Shown here: positions 47,133 to 58,100 of the stretch, in pieces
How positions within the stretch are numbered: the stretch's first letter is position 1
How the letters are laid out: each line of letters begins with the position of its first letter
Source of the DNA: Erinaceus europaeus
Taxonomy: Eukaryota > Chordata > Mammalia > Eulipotyphla > Erinaceidae
DNA length: 64,000 nt
Assembly: GCF_950295315.1 (NCBI RefSeq)
Contig: NC_080170.1
Location: forward strand, 96,135,597 to 96,199,596
Direction of reading: 5' to 3'
Translations under genes and position numbers: made by a program
Notes under the pieces: model-generated
Databases searched by the model: none
What the model was told of the DNA's origin: nothing
Seen by the model: the letters and a program-made list of their open reading frames with translations, nothing else

Positions 47133-49035
47133 TACGACATGGCAGAACCTGCAAAATCTGGCTCACAGAGACCTCTCTCCTACCCTTTCCCTGTATGTCT
47201 TATGTTATAACTGGCCAGTTGTTTTTGTGAGTGAGTGTGTTAAATGACAAAATTTTTTTTCTTTTTTTTGCATGACCCATCTGCTTGGAGTACTCTAAAA
47301 GGTAATTGGCCTTATATAAAAATGCTGGACGCAGCCAAAGTTTCTGGAGACGTCCAGAAACATTCCAAAATTTTTTTTCTTTCTCCCTCTATTTTATATA
47401 TAGTTTTGGTATATATGTAAGTGTTTAGTCTTAAACTGTGTGACTAATGACAGATTTAAAATTGTTTTTAAATAATGTGTTTTTATAACAAAAGTTCTTT
47501 TTCCTCCAGTTTGTTATAACTAAATGTTTATGGGTATGTCTCAAGTTTGGTAACACTAACTTAACGGTCAAAAGTGTAACCCTACAGCTACACTTTTACC
47601 AGACAAGGTAAAAATTAATTTGTTAAGGTAACTTACTATTTAGGTAAAACTCTAAATGTTCAATGTGACTATTCATTCCCAAAACTAAACTATATAAATT
47701 TTATATACAGGACACCTTTGAAGGGCCCCCAAAGGTGCCCTGTAAACTATCTTGTGGAAATTAATCCACAACAGATTTGGCATCAATCTGGCACTGTAAA
47801 CGTTGAAATCATTGTCACGAATATGCATTAACTCTCTAAGCAATTTGAGTCTGTTTAAAATACATATTTTAGCTAAAATTGGTCTTAGATCCTGCAGTAG
47901 AGGCTGCTACAGGAGGTCACATTAGATGACCTTTAAATAAAATCATAAAGAGATTCTAAACCAATTATAATCATCGAGGTATCAACTATAACAAACCTAT
48001 AACTTGTTACCAGTTCAAATTAACCACGAGAAGCAGATTGTTTGTGTTTCTTTCACAGGAATCCCGGAAAAACCATCTGAACCCCTGTACACCCTGACGT
48101 TACTCACTAGATGGCATGACTACCGTGGCACACCCCCCGAAACCCTAGATGTCACTCAACGTGATCTGAAGAACCTGATACACGAATTCCAAGGACAGAA
48201 CTTTCTTCATGCCTGGTTACCGTTCCTGCTTCTGACCTGCTTGTTACGTGTTGGCAGTTCCAGCTAGCTATCTACAAAAGAGCAACATTCCAGCGGCTGA
48301 CCTCCCTCATGCAGCGTTGCATCCCCTGCCAATTCTTCCCCTAGCCATCTACTTTGGACTGAGACTTGTATCGGACTTTCTGACATACCCTATATACATT
48401 TTACACAATTTTGAAGCAGCTTATTTCCCTTCACGCTGCTGGTTTTTCATAGACTGATCCTAAGTAATTCATAGACTTTACAGACTGTTGCCTTGAGGAC
48501 TATACAATGCCAAATAGCCCCTCTGTTTGGTGGGTCATGCCTCCCGCCTCCCCCTCATTATGTACCCTTGCCCCTTTCCCCACCCAAGCAGGGAATGTTC
48601 CTTTACACACCAATCCTTCCCTTCACACCACACTGACTTTTACTTCTCCCCTACGTGTCCCTTCCTATTTTGTTATGTCATTTAGGCTTATGCCCAAAAG
48701 GTTTCTGCCCCATGATAGTCTTTTATAGACTTTGTACATCTTATGCAATTACTAGATAGAAAGATAGAAAAGATGTAGAGATACTGTGAAGAGATGGTTG
48801 AGCAGGCTGCGCTTAAACCTATGAGATGAGTCTCTCCAGGTAAGTCTCTCTCTCTAAAGAGGGGTTGAGCACAGGAGGACGTTTAAATCTCACAAGGTTG
48901 GCAGCCATTTAAGCCTTCCCTCCTCCACAGAAAGTCCTACATCTTCCCACCTGAGCATGGCATTCCTCTAAAACATTTAAGCCTGCTCCATTTTTCTTTA
49001 CTGTGTCCATTTAGATATAAAGGGATAGGAGGAGA
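47133..49035 (+). other. ERV post-pol region, no recognisable env
   Basis: About 1.9 kb between integrase and the LTR. Short frames exist (48,004-48,267; 48,248-48,457; 48,507-48,728) but none has a recognisable envelope signal, cleavage site or transmembrane pattern. A possible splice acceptor, ttctttcacag, lies near 48,050. A purine-rich tract (ggataggaggaga, 49,023-49,035) directly before the LTR is a good polypurine-tract candidate. Confidence 0.65.
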
Positions 49036-49434
49036 TGTTGCTGAGGACTTATTCTGATGCAGTCTCTGCCCCCAGGTTTTTCTATGCCCCGCTAAATCCT
49101 AGAGTGCCCCCTTTCAACCAATCCTGGCTCCGCCCCCAGGTTTTCTATGCCTCGCTAAATCCTAGAGTGCCCCCTTTCAACCAATCATGGCCCTACACGT
49201 CACCCCTGGTTGTCGCCCATTAAAAGCCCCCTCACCCCTCCCCTCTCTCTCTCTGGGCTCTCGGCTCTCCCTCTCTGAGGTCTCGCTCCCCGTGGTCGGC
49301 CATTGCTGGCTGGCTCCACGTGGTCTGAACCAAACCTCCCCCCCATCCTATAATAAAGATCTGTGTACCCCTTTGCTCTGGACGTCCGTTCTCTTCTCTG
49401 CGGTGCAGCCCGACACCAGACCACCTCAACAACA
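49036..49434 (+). mobile_element. complete 399-bp 3' LTR of class II ERV
   Basis: It starts TGTTGCTGAGG and ends CCTCAACAACA, an imperfect terminal inverted repeat of 11 bp with TG...CA ends. U3 holds a tandem duplication (49,068-49,131 and 49,132-49,194), each copy with an aaccaatc CCAAT box, and a TATA-like attaaaa at 49,219-49,225. R/U5 has AATAAA at 49,352-49,357. The purine-rich tract lies just upstream and the 6-bp TSD just downstream. The frames at 49,035-49,447 are LTR shadows. Confidence 0.88.
49068..49194 (+). repeat. 64-bp tandem duplication in U3 with CCAAT boxes
   Basis: gcccccaggttttt at 49,068 recurs at 49,132 with few differences over about 63 bp. It duplicates the CCAAT-containing promoter-proximal segment. 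Confidence 0.92.
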
Positions 49435-49440
49435 GAAGAC

Positions 49441-49490
49441 TGAATGATGACAAAAAAAATGACAATAACAGAAAACAAAGGAAAAGAAAG
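49441..49490 (+). mobile_element. second-type SINE, 3' tail after ERV
   Basis: It continues the SINE interrupted at 46,361 (tgaatgatgacaaaaaaaat and an A-rich tail). Confidence 0.65.
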
Positions 49491-50477
49491 CTTAGGGAAA
49501 GAAATGGCCATTGTGTTTATAGGATAATATAGTAGCTGAGGCCGCCAGAATTCAAATGTTAAATCTATTCTTTGCATATTAAGTACCTTAAGTAAATTAT
49601 TTTAACTCTCAAACCCTCCTTTCTTTTGAGTTTAGCTTGCCTGACCCCTCCCCACACCATCCTCCAATGCCCCATTCTTGAATTCAGCATTTTCTTTTTG
49701 TTGTTGCTACAGTTAGTTTAGCATGTTACACACACATACCCCACCCAGTTTTCATTCGGTCTTAAGATTTTGCCTCTTCAAGTAACTGGTTCTGTCATAG
49801 TTAGTTTGTTTCCTTCAGTTTGTAAAATTTCCTGTGGGCTTGTATCCCTTCTTCTATGGATGTTCATCCTGTTCTAGATTATAAATATATTCCTATGGAG
49901 AGCTCTGACTTTCTCTGCTGGTAAATAATTCATTTTACCCAATGTATGACAGAGTGTCCCTCTGAAAAGTATAATTTCAAATCACTGTAAGTAGGTAGCA
50001 TTGTCTTGGTCCTTGATTTTATTTATTTATTTTTTTGTACAGGGTTATTTCATATAAAAATGGTTCCTGGTGAACACATTAGCATCTTTGACATTTTCTG
50101 TAGTTAGCTAATGGAGCTACCTCATCTTTAGTTCACAGATGGATAGTACATTATTCTTTCTGGATCAATGCAGAGAGCTTGCATTGAACTCTCTAGTGCG
50201 TACAGATCTGCGATTACTCTTAGTGAAAACATAAATGTCTATTCCGACCCTTAGCTTTAATAACTTCAGTTTCCTTTCAGCTTCAGTCTCATTAGCCTTT
50301 GTAACTTTGAGTTATTTCTTTGTTTCTTATTTATGTAAAACTTCCCTTTCTCTTATGTAGTTATACTTTATACAGCATTTTCCTTTGCCTGATGGAGTTA
50401 ACCAGAAGATGAAGGGCATGTGAAGTGAACTTCACACTACAGGCATAATTGAATCCACTATTTTACAGCTGAAAATT
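49491..50477. other. no recognisable feature
   Basis: About 1 kb with no repeat family or coding signal I recognise. Confidence 0.45.
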
Positions 50478-50500
50478 AATTTAACCTATCTAAATCTCCT

Positions 50501-50545
<45 letters not shown>

Positions 50546-50655
50546 TATATTTGGATTTTTAAAAATCAATCAATGAAATAGTGTATGTAAAGTTCTTAGC
50601 ACAGTACCTAGAACTTAGAAAGTGTCTGCTAGGTAGTAACTACTATTAACAACAC
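50478..50655 (+). mobile_element. MIR SINE 3' part with (TA)n inside
   Basis: ttaacctatctaaatctcc, then a (TA)n tract at about 50,503-50,540, then the typical MIR ending: tagtgtatgtaaagttctta, gcacagtacctagaactta, gtgtctgctaggtagtaact. Confidence 0.75.
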
Positions 50656-50680
50656 CTAATCTATGTTTCCGATTTTATAT

Positions 50681-50880
50681 NNNNNNNNNNNNNNNNNNNN
50701 NNNNNNNNNNNNNNNNNNNNNNNNNNNNNNNNNNNNNNNNNNNNNNNNNNNNNNNNNNNNNNNNNNNNNNNNNNNNNNNNNNNNNNNNNNNNNNNNNNNN
50801 NNNNNNNNNNNNNNNNNNNNNNNNNNNNNNNNNNNNNNNNNNNNNNNNNNNNNNNNNNNNNNNNNNNNNNNNNNNNNNNN
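50681..50880. other. assembly gap of 200 N
   Basis: Exactly 200 undetermined bases. The round size suggests a placeholder. The frames made of X across it are artefacts. Confidence 0.99.
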
Positions 50881-51018
50881 AGCAGTCAAAGCACCTGAAA
50901 GCATGGATCCAGAGTCCTTGCTGTCTTTGCCAAAATCTATGACAACCTTTTTGGAACTTTAGTAAGGAAACCAACACCCCTAAAGAACTCACACTGGCAC
51001 AAGAACCCTGACTTTCTT
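50881..51018. other. unassigned flank between gap and Vingi
   Basis: No family was recognised. It is the left flank of the Vingi insertion; its right-hand continuation starts at 52,069. Confidence 0.5.
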
Positions 51019-52068
51019 TGAAGACACCATCTTCTTCTAGCGTTTGCCCTTCTTCCGTAGCCAGTCAACAGCATCAGGTTGAGCCTGATGTAAAGTTTCG
51101 AGACCTCCTTTGAATCTGGAGAGGTGGCAGTCGTTGACTATGTGGGTCATAGTCTGTCTGTAGCTGCAGGGGCAGTTCGGGTCGTCTCTGACCCCCCAGT
51201 GATGGAACATAGCGGCGCACCGGCCATGGCCTGTTCGATAGTGATTGAGGAGGGCCCAATCATAACGTGCTAGGTCAAAGCCGGGTTGACGCTTGCAGGG
51301 GTCTGTGATGAGGTGTTTGTTCTTTACCTCAGCTGACTGCCAGCTCTGTTTCCGAGAGACTGGAACAGAGAAGTTCGGTGTAGGCGTAGGGGACCAGATT
51401 GGGTGACGAGACGTCAAGCGTTGAACAGGGTGGGCGAAGATATCCGCGTATATTGGCAGGTCCGGTCGAGCGTAGACGTGGGAAATGAACTTAGATGATG
51501 CCGCATCCCGACGAATATCTGGCGGGGCGATGTTGCTAAGAACTGGCAGCCATGGAACCGGGGTGGAACGGATGGTTCCAGAAATTATCCTCATGGAGGA
51601 ATATAATTTGGAATTGACCAAGTGGACATGGGGGCTACGGAACCATACTGGGGCACAGTATTCTGCAGTGGAATAACATAATGCCAGAGATGATGATCGT
51701 AGTGTGGAAGCGCTCGCGCCCCATGAGGAGCTGGCCAGTCTTGCAATGATGTTATTCCTTGCGCCCACCTTTGCTGCAGTTTTTATGAGATGTTTGTGAA
51801 ATGACAGAGTGCGATTGAGAGTAACGCCAAGATAGACTGGCTGGGCCTCATGCTGGATTCTCGTATCGCCAAGCTGCACATTAAGCTCACGCGAGGCCGA
51901 GGCATGGTGTAGATGGAAAACAGATGATACCGTTTTTGCAGTGCTAGGGATTAGTCCCCATTTTTTACAGTAATTAGATATCAGAGACATGTCTTTCGTG
52001 AGTGTTTCCTCGAGGATGTCGAACTTTGATGCCTGAGTTGCACAGCAGAAGAATGGTGAAGACACCAT
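51019..52068 (-). mobile_element. Vingi-clade non-LTR retrotransposon, 5'-truncated, 12-bp TSD
   Basis: Perfect direct repeats TGAAGACACCAT lie at 51,019-51,030 and 52,057-52,068. The element (51,031-52,056, 1,026 bp) reads on the minus strand and begins just after the RT catalytic box. Its stop codon sits only about six bases (AAGAAG) before the end, so the 3' UTR is almost absent and there is no poly-A. Base composition is clearly higher in GC than the surroundings. Vingi elements are known among mammals from hedgehogs; the clade assignment is from recognition, not from a search. Confidence 0.85.
51037..52068 (-). pseudogene. Vingi reverse transcriptase C-terminal half, open frame
   Basis: A 343-residue frame without internal stops. 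After the junction the protein starts CCATQASKFDILEETL, the sequence following the YADD box of an Ingi/Jockey-like RT. Next come the thumb-like motif VYLGVTLNRTLSFHKHL (about residues 79-95), AEYCAPVW (about 134-141), and a C-terminal zinc-knuckle-like cluster Cys299-x-Cys301-x7-His309-x4-Cys314. No RNase H domain follows, as expected of Vingi. The endonuclease, most of the RT and the catalytic Asp pair are missing. The first codons (MVSS) lie in the duplicated target sequence, so the ATG is not native. It is a dead fragment with an intact reading frame, suggesting recent insertion. Confidence 0.87.
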
Positions 52069-52545
52069 TGAGGTGCCCTAAAGACTCAGGGGTTAGTACT
52101 CAAGTGCTACTATCTCTGCACCATTGGTGGTCTGAGATTTCTCCGTGCCTGACTCTGTACTAGAAGCTGACTACATGGATTCATCTCGATTCAGGGACTA
52201 CTTTGGGCTAACCCAGTTTTGCAAAGTAGCCTGGACAAACATGGGGAACTTTTCTTTGTCAGTGGGCTAAGTTTTACCTACTTCAACAAGTGTGAACCTC
52301 AACCTTAAGAGAGTATTCCTTTCCACATCTGTTCTTTCTTGGGTACTATTTCTCACTCATATGGTGTCATGGAGCTTTTTATCATCTGTGAGAGTTATTC
52401 CTTTGTCATAGTTTGATAAATTCAATATATTACACTTTGGTTGTTTAAACCACTATGTGGTATGTATTTCCTGTTTTGATGCAGTCTAATAGTAATTAGT
52501 CCACATTATGGCCACAAAAATGTACCAATATGTATACCTTTGACA
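52069..52545 (+). mobile_element. possible MaLR/ERVL-type LTR remnant
   Basis: The end (ttgtttaaaccactatgtgg, gatgcagtctaatagtaatt) resembles the 3' part of MLT-type LTRs (ttgtttaagccac-type wording). The 5' part was not recognised. It may be the host repeat into which Vingi inserted. Confidence 0.4.
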
Positions 52546-52549
52546 GGCT

Positions 52550-55500
52550 TAATTTTGTTTTCATTACTAGTAAATAGTCAATAGTAAAATACAGTAGTTT
52601 ATAAATGTGTAAGATTTCTCAGTTTTTCACATAGCAATTAAATCCCCACTAGGCCTTCCTCTCCCATCATGTTCCAGAATCTGAACCCCTCCCCCCACCC
52701 AAGAGTCTTTTACATTGGTGGAATACACCAAAGGTTCATTTCTAGCTTTCTGAGAGTTCTCCAGACTGCTCTCCACAGGGGCTGGACCAATGGACAGCAA
52801 TGCAGGAGGGTTCCTTTGCCCCACAACCTCTCCAGCATTCCTTGCTGCTACCTTTTCTAATGTATGACATTCTCACAGGAGTGAAGTGGTATCTTATTGT
52901 TGTCTCTATTTGCATTTCTCTGACAATTAATGACTGGGAACATTTTTTCATATGTTTACTGGCCTTTTGGATCTCTTCTATGGAGAATATTCAGTTCACA
53001 TCCTCTCCCCATTTTTGGGTGGGGTCACTTTTGTTGTTGTTGTTGTTGTTGCTGAGTTTGATGAACTCTATTTTTGGTAATTAGCCACTTGTCTGATGTA
53101 TAGTATGTAAAGTTCTCCTCCCAATCTGTAAGGAGTCTCTTTGTTTGGGTGGTGGTTTCTTTTGCTATGCAGAAGCTTTTTTAGTTTTTACTTATAAAAA
53201 TTAAAATCGCCAAAACCAGAACTCCATATCCCATCCCTTTCCCTGTTAGCTTTCCTAGTCTTTATCCTTCTGGGAATATGGATCCAGGGTCATTCTGGGG
53301 TGCAGAAGGTTGAGGTCTGGCTTCTGTAATTGCTTCCCCGCTGAACATGGGCGTTGGCAGGTCAATCCATAATTCCAGCCTATCATTTGATGTAGTCCCA
53401 TTGGTTTATTTGTGTTTTAGTCTTCTTTATAATTGGATTTGTGGCACTAAAGATGCCTTTAAAATTTAGAAGGAAAAGAGTTCTGCCAATATGTTCCTTC
53501 AAGTATTTGATAGTTTTTAGTCTAACATCCAAGTCCTTGACCCATTTGGAATTTACTTTTGTGTTTGGTGAAATATAGTGGTTCAGTTTCATTCTTTAGC
53601 ATGTTGCAACCCAATTTTTTTTCAAACACGATTTGTTGAAGAGACTCTCCTTTCCCCATTAATAGTCTGGGCACCTTTGTCAAAGATTAAATGTCCACAG
53701 GTGTGGGGGCTTGTTTCTGGGCTCTCATTGCTATCCACTGGTCAGTTTGTCTATTTATGTTCCAGTACCAAGCAGTTTTGATGACAGTTTTGATATAATT
53801 TGAGATCTGAGAGAGTGATGCCTCCAGTTCTGTTCTTTCTTCCTGAGATTGTTTTGGCAATTCTAGGTATTTTCTAATTCCAGATAAACATTTATAGTTT
53901 TTTTTTTCTATGTTCCTAAAAAAAAAAAAAAAAAGAAAGAAAAAAGGGTGAGATCCTGATGGGGTTTGCATTCAATTTGTATATGGCTCTGGATAGTGTG
54001 TTCATTTTGATGTTAATTCTTCCAATCCATGAACACAGAATATATTTCCACTTCTTTGTGTCTTTTTTCTGTTTCCTTGAATAGTGACTCATAATTTTCA
54101 GTATACAAGTCTTTCACTTCTTTGGTTAAGTTTATGCCTAGATATTTTGTTGTTCTTGTTGTTATAGTAAAAGTAATTGATTTCTGGACTTCTTCTTCTT
54201 CTTCTAACTTAGTGTTTGCATAGAGGAATGCCACTGACTTCTTATGCTAATTGTGTAGCCTGACACCATACTATATTGCCTGATAATTTCCAAAAGCTTC
54301 CTGCTGGATTCTTTAGGTTTTTCTATGTATACTATCATATCATCTTCTAATAGTAGGAGTTTAACTTCTCTTCCGATTTGTATCTGTTTAATTCCTTTCT
54401 CCTGCCTGATTTCTATGGCAAGAACTTCCAACACTATGTTGAATAGTAATGGTGATAGTGGGCAGCCCTGTCTAGTACCTGATCTGAGGGGGAATGTTTC
54501 CAGTTTTTCATCATTGAGTATGATGTTGGCTATAGGTTCCTTATATCTGGACTTCACTATCTTGAGGAATTTTCCATCTATTCTTATTTTTGTAGAATGT
54601 TGAACATGAAGAGATGTTGGATTTTGTCAAAGGCTTTCTCTGCATCTATTGATATAATAATGCGGTTTTTGGACTTGCTTTTATTGATTTAGAGGATCAT
54701 ATTGATTTATTTACATAAATTATACCAAGCTTGCATCCTTTGGATAAGCCTCACTTGGTCATAATGAACAATCTTTTTTATATACTGTTGTATCCAGTTG
54801 GCTAGAATTCATTCAATATTTTAGCATCTATGTTCATCAGAGTTATCGGTCTATAGTTTTTCTTTTTGGTTGTGTCCCTGTCTGCTTTTGATATCAGAGT
54901 GATGTTGGCTTCATAGAAGCTGGAAGGGAGTATTCATTTCTAAGTCTCCAATCTTTTGGAAGAGTTTTAAAAGTTGAGGTATTAACTCTTCCTTGAAGGT
55001 TTTGTAAAATTCATTTGTGAAACCATCTGGTCTAGGACTTTTATTCTTGGGAAGGTTTTTGTTAACTGTTTCAATTTTGTTAGCTGTGTTGGGCCTGCTC
55101 ATATTATCTAGTTCCTCTTTGTTTAATTTTGGAAATTTTTATGTATATAAGAACTCATCCATTTCTTCCAGGTTCTTTAGTTTGGTGGCGTAAAGTTGTT
55201 CATAAAAACCTTGTATGGTACTCCAGGTTTTTGTGGTGTCTGTTTTGATATCTCACCTGTCATTTTGATCCTAGTTATCTGAGTCTTCTCCCTCTTTTTT
55301 TTTTATTTTTATTTTTAGTGAGTCTGGCAAAGGATTTGTCAATTTTTTTTACTCTTTCAAAGAACCAACATTTAACTTCATTGATCTTTTGTATGGTTCT
55401 CTTATTTTCAATGTTACTTACTTCTGCCCTAGTTTTAGTTATTTCAGCCCTTCTGGTTGCTTTAGGATTCCTTTGTTCCTCTTTTCTAAGTCTTAAGGTG

Positions 55501-56085
55501 TTTAGTCAGGTTGTTTACTTGAGCTTTTCTTGTTTCCTTGTGTATGCTTGTAAGGCTATGAACTTCCCATTCAATACTGCCTTAGCTGTGTCCCAAATAC
55601 TTTGATACCTCATGTCTTCAGTTAAATTGAACTCTCGAAACATTTTGATTTCTTCCTTAATTTTCTTTTTGACCCAGTAGTTGTTAAGTAGTGTACTGTT
55701 GAGTTTCCATATTTTGGGTCTTTTACTATTTTGTTTCTTTGTTGTTAAGTCTTTCTTTAATTCCATTGTGGTTTGAGAAGATGCTTGGGATGATTTCAAT
55801 GCTCCTGAATTTGTTGACACTATCTTTGTGGCCTAACATATGGTCTATCCTTGGGATTGTCCCATGTGAACTTGAACAGAATGTACATTCCAGTTTCTTG
55901 GGGTGAATGATTCTGAAAATGTCCAGTAGTTATAGTTTATCTATCTCTTTATTTGGTTCCCTAATTTCTTTATTAATTTTCTTCCTAGGTGATCTGTCAA
56001 GTTGAGAGAGTGTGATGTTGAAATCTTCTACTATTACTGTGTTGCTATTGATATATTGCTATACTCTGAAAGGTTTAATTTTTAA
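52550..56085 (-). mobile_element. long decayed L1, 3' UTR to endonuclease
   Basis: About 3.5 kb of L1 on the minus strand. A short 3' UTR runs at about 52,550-52,740. ORF2 runs backwards from about 52,740 to the endonuclease region near 56,060. Recognisable pieces: cysteine-rich C-terminus (52,742-52,951), KWVKDLDVRLKTIKYL (53,383-53,592), RT palm with [22 protein letters not shown] (54,204-54,557), and the RT N-terminal [18 protein letters not shown] (54,911-55,102). In the RT catalytic box the expected FADD reads LEDD. A young L1 3' end splits it at about 53,177-53,380. Broken in many places. Confidence 0.92.
53177..53382 (-). mobile_element. short young L1 3' end inside older L1
   Basis: About 200 bp of L1 3' UTR (ccagaactccatatcccatc, gctgaacatgggcgttggca) lies between gcagaagctttttt and atttgatgtagtcccat, which are contiguous in other copies (compare 4,308-4,340). 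A nested 5'-truncated insertion. Confidence 0.85.
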
Positions 56086-56094
56086 TATACATAT

Positions 56095-56435
56095 ATGACT
56101 AATACCAAATGCCAGTGAGCATGTAAGACACCTGTAGTTTTCATTCATTGTTAATGGTACTAGGAAATATTACAAGCTCTTTGGAACTACCTTACCAGTT
56201 TATTTTAAAACTAAATCTACACCTATCCTGTGATTCATAAACTTTAAGAAAAATCAAAACCTGTGCACAGAAATGCATGTGTAGGAGTTTTTTTGAGGGA
56301 TTGTAAGTATAATAAACTAAAGATGAAAACAAATAAAGTGCCAGTCAATATTTATGAATAAACAGGCTTTGGTATTCAAGTGACTGAATAATACTCAGTA
56401 GTATAAAGAAACTAAAGTCTATATTCAACAATGTT
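56095..56435 (+). mobile_element. ancient L1 ORF2 end (L1M-like)
   Basis: The diverged order gttaatggtactaggaaata, gctctttggaactaccttac, cctgtgattcataaac, aaatgcatgtgtaggag, gactgaataatactcagtag follows the ORF2 C-terminal nucleotide sequence of old mammalian L1s. It abuts the opposite-strand L1. Confidence 0.7.
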
Positions 56436-56770
56436 ATGAATTTAACATATATACACATATAATAAAAGAAGTCTTAAAAATATCCTTAGTATGTAATTTC
56501 ACTAATTGACATTTTTAGAGCAAATCAATTTGTGTTTGTTAGGAAAAAAATAAAACATAAAACTGTGATTTCTTTTTTTTTTCTGGGAGGATTAAGAAAT
56601 AGAATATTAGAACTCTCAGGGATATTTTACTACTCTGTATTTTTTTATTGATCTACTAAGAATGAATCTTTAAAATACATTTTAAGTTATAGGAGTTATA
56701 CATTTGTCAAAATTTATCAGATGCTACTGTTCATATCTGTGTGCTTTGTAGCACTGCTTTTATCCTTCAC
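56436..56770. other. AT-rich DNA, no recognisable feature
   Basis: Nothing recognised. Confidence 0.45.
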
Positions 56771-56774
56771 CTCC

Positions 56775-56985
56775 CTTTGTTTTTTTATTACATAGGACAG
56801 AGAGAAATTGATAGTAGAGTGGGAGATAAAGAGGAAGAGAGAAAGGTAGACACCTACAGACCTGCTTCTTCACCACTCACGAAGCTTTCCCCCTGTAGGT
56901 GGGTAACAGGGGCTCAAACCTAGCTCCTTGTGCATGGTAATGTGTGTACTTAACCGGTTGCAGCACCACTCAGACTCCTTCCCCA
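56775..56985 (-). mobile_element. old tRNA-derived SINE
   Basis: Minus strand: ggagtctgagtggtgctgca head, B-box region ggtttgagcccc, ctacaggggg block, CT-rich body with ctctgtcctatgtaat. Confidence 0.85.
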
Positions 56986-57244
56986 TCCTTTTTATTATTC
57001 TTAATAAGTAGTAATATATATATGCTGAAGTTTGGGGTAGAAAATATGCTTTTGTCTGTAACTTACTTTAGAAGTAAAATTTAAAGTATAGGTGGATTGA
57101 TGGATGAATACTGGAATAAATAAATGAATATATGACTAAATAACTTGTGGTACATATATTATATAACCAATACATATAGAAAGCTGTTAACTGTTGAAAA
57201 TTTGGTAGGAGTAAAGGCATTTACTTTAAAATATGTTTTTCAAT

Positions 57245-57390
57245 TTGGACAAGGCTGAGTTCAGGACTTGTATGCTTGAAGTTCTTAAAGTCCCAGATTT
57301 AATCCCCAGCAACCATCATATGCTTGAGATAAGCAGTGATCTGGTTTCTCTCAAATAAGTAAATAAATACAATCTAAAACATAAAGCAAA
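57245..57390 (+). mobile_element. second-type SINE, diverged
   Basis: gcttgaagttcttaaagtcc, cagatttaatccccagcaac, gataagcagtgatctggttt, AAATAAATAC tail. Confidence 0.6.
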
Positions 57391-58100
57391 TGATATTTTC
57401 CATATTACTATGTTTTGACATTTTCATAAAAAATAATTAGAAAACAGTATAGGTTATGAAAGTAATAAACGTGTTTTCATCTAGTCAACTGCTCGTCACT
57501 CCTGGGCTTGTGATGATATTACAGTGCCAGCTCTCTCTGAGTGTTGAGAGTGGAGGTTCTATTTTTGAACTCATCCAGTTTCAGTCATAAAATAGATACT
57601 TCACCAGTGCTAAAGACTGAAAAAATTGACTGGCTTCAATGCTTTTGTAGCACCTCTCCTTTGTTGCAATTTATCATAGTTTGTGTGGTGACCTAGAGTG
57701 CCTTTGTTTTATGTGGTGAAGACATGTGTGCTTTTATGAAGGTATATATCTGTATTCTGTACATGTAAAGCTATAGCCTGACTTTAAACCACCCCAACTA
57801 GAGCTAATACATAAATGGCTTTTATCTACTGGCTTTTTGTTTTATACACATATATCTTGATTAAGTTATTAATCCCTCAATGTAGAATCTGTCCTCAATT
57901 ATTTTAGATTCTTTACTCAGAGTATATTGTACAATATTATAGACAAATGATATACTTGGATGATGATGGTATCAATTATTTAGATGTTTAAAATCTTTTT
58001 GAAATATATAGCTGAGGTTAATACACACTCATTAAATAATACTTAATACCCTCCGTCAGGTCAGAATTACAACCAAAATTGTCCTGTTCACTCAAATATA
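57391..58100. other. no recognisable feature
   Basis: Nothing recognised over about 700 bp. Confidence 0.45.

Larger units (their letters stand above)
46356..49440 (+). mobile_element. rearranged class II ERV with 6-bp TSD
   Basis: GAAGAC occurs at 46,356-46,361 and 49,435-49,440. Removing the insert joins the SINE tail (aaaatggtgaagac) to tgaatgatgac without a break. Between the repeats lie an LTR fragment in reverse orientation (46,362 to about 46,655), the 3' end of pol (integrase C-terminus), about 1.9 kb without recognisable genes, and a complete 399-bp LTR (49,036-49,434). There is no matching 5' LTR, gag, protease or RT. A 6-bp TSD and the betaretrovirus-like integrase wording fit class II (ERVK/IAP-like). 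Confidence 0.85.

Noticed and set aside
48004..48728. Retroviral env or accessory genes between pol and LTR
   Set aside because: The frames are short, lack a fusion-peptide or transmembrane pattern, and I recognise no envelope motif.
51037..52068. Longest clean ORF on that stretch as a host gene
   Set aside because: It is flanked by a 12-bp TSD and matches a non-LTR RT C-terminus; its ATG lies in the duplicated target.
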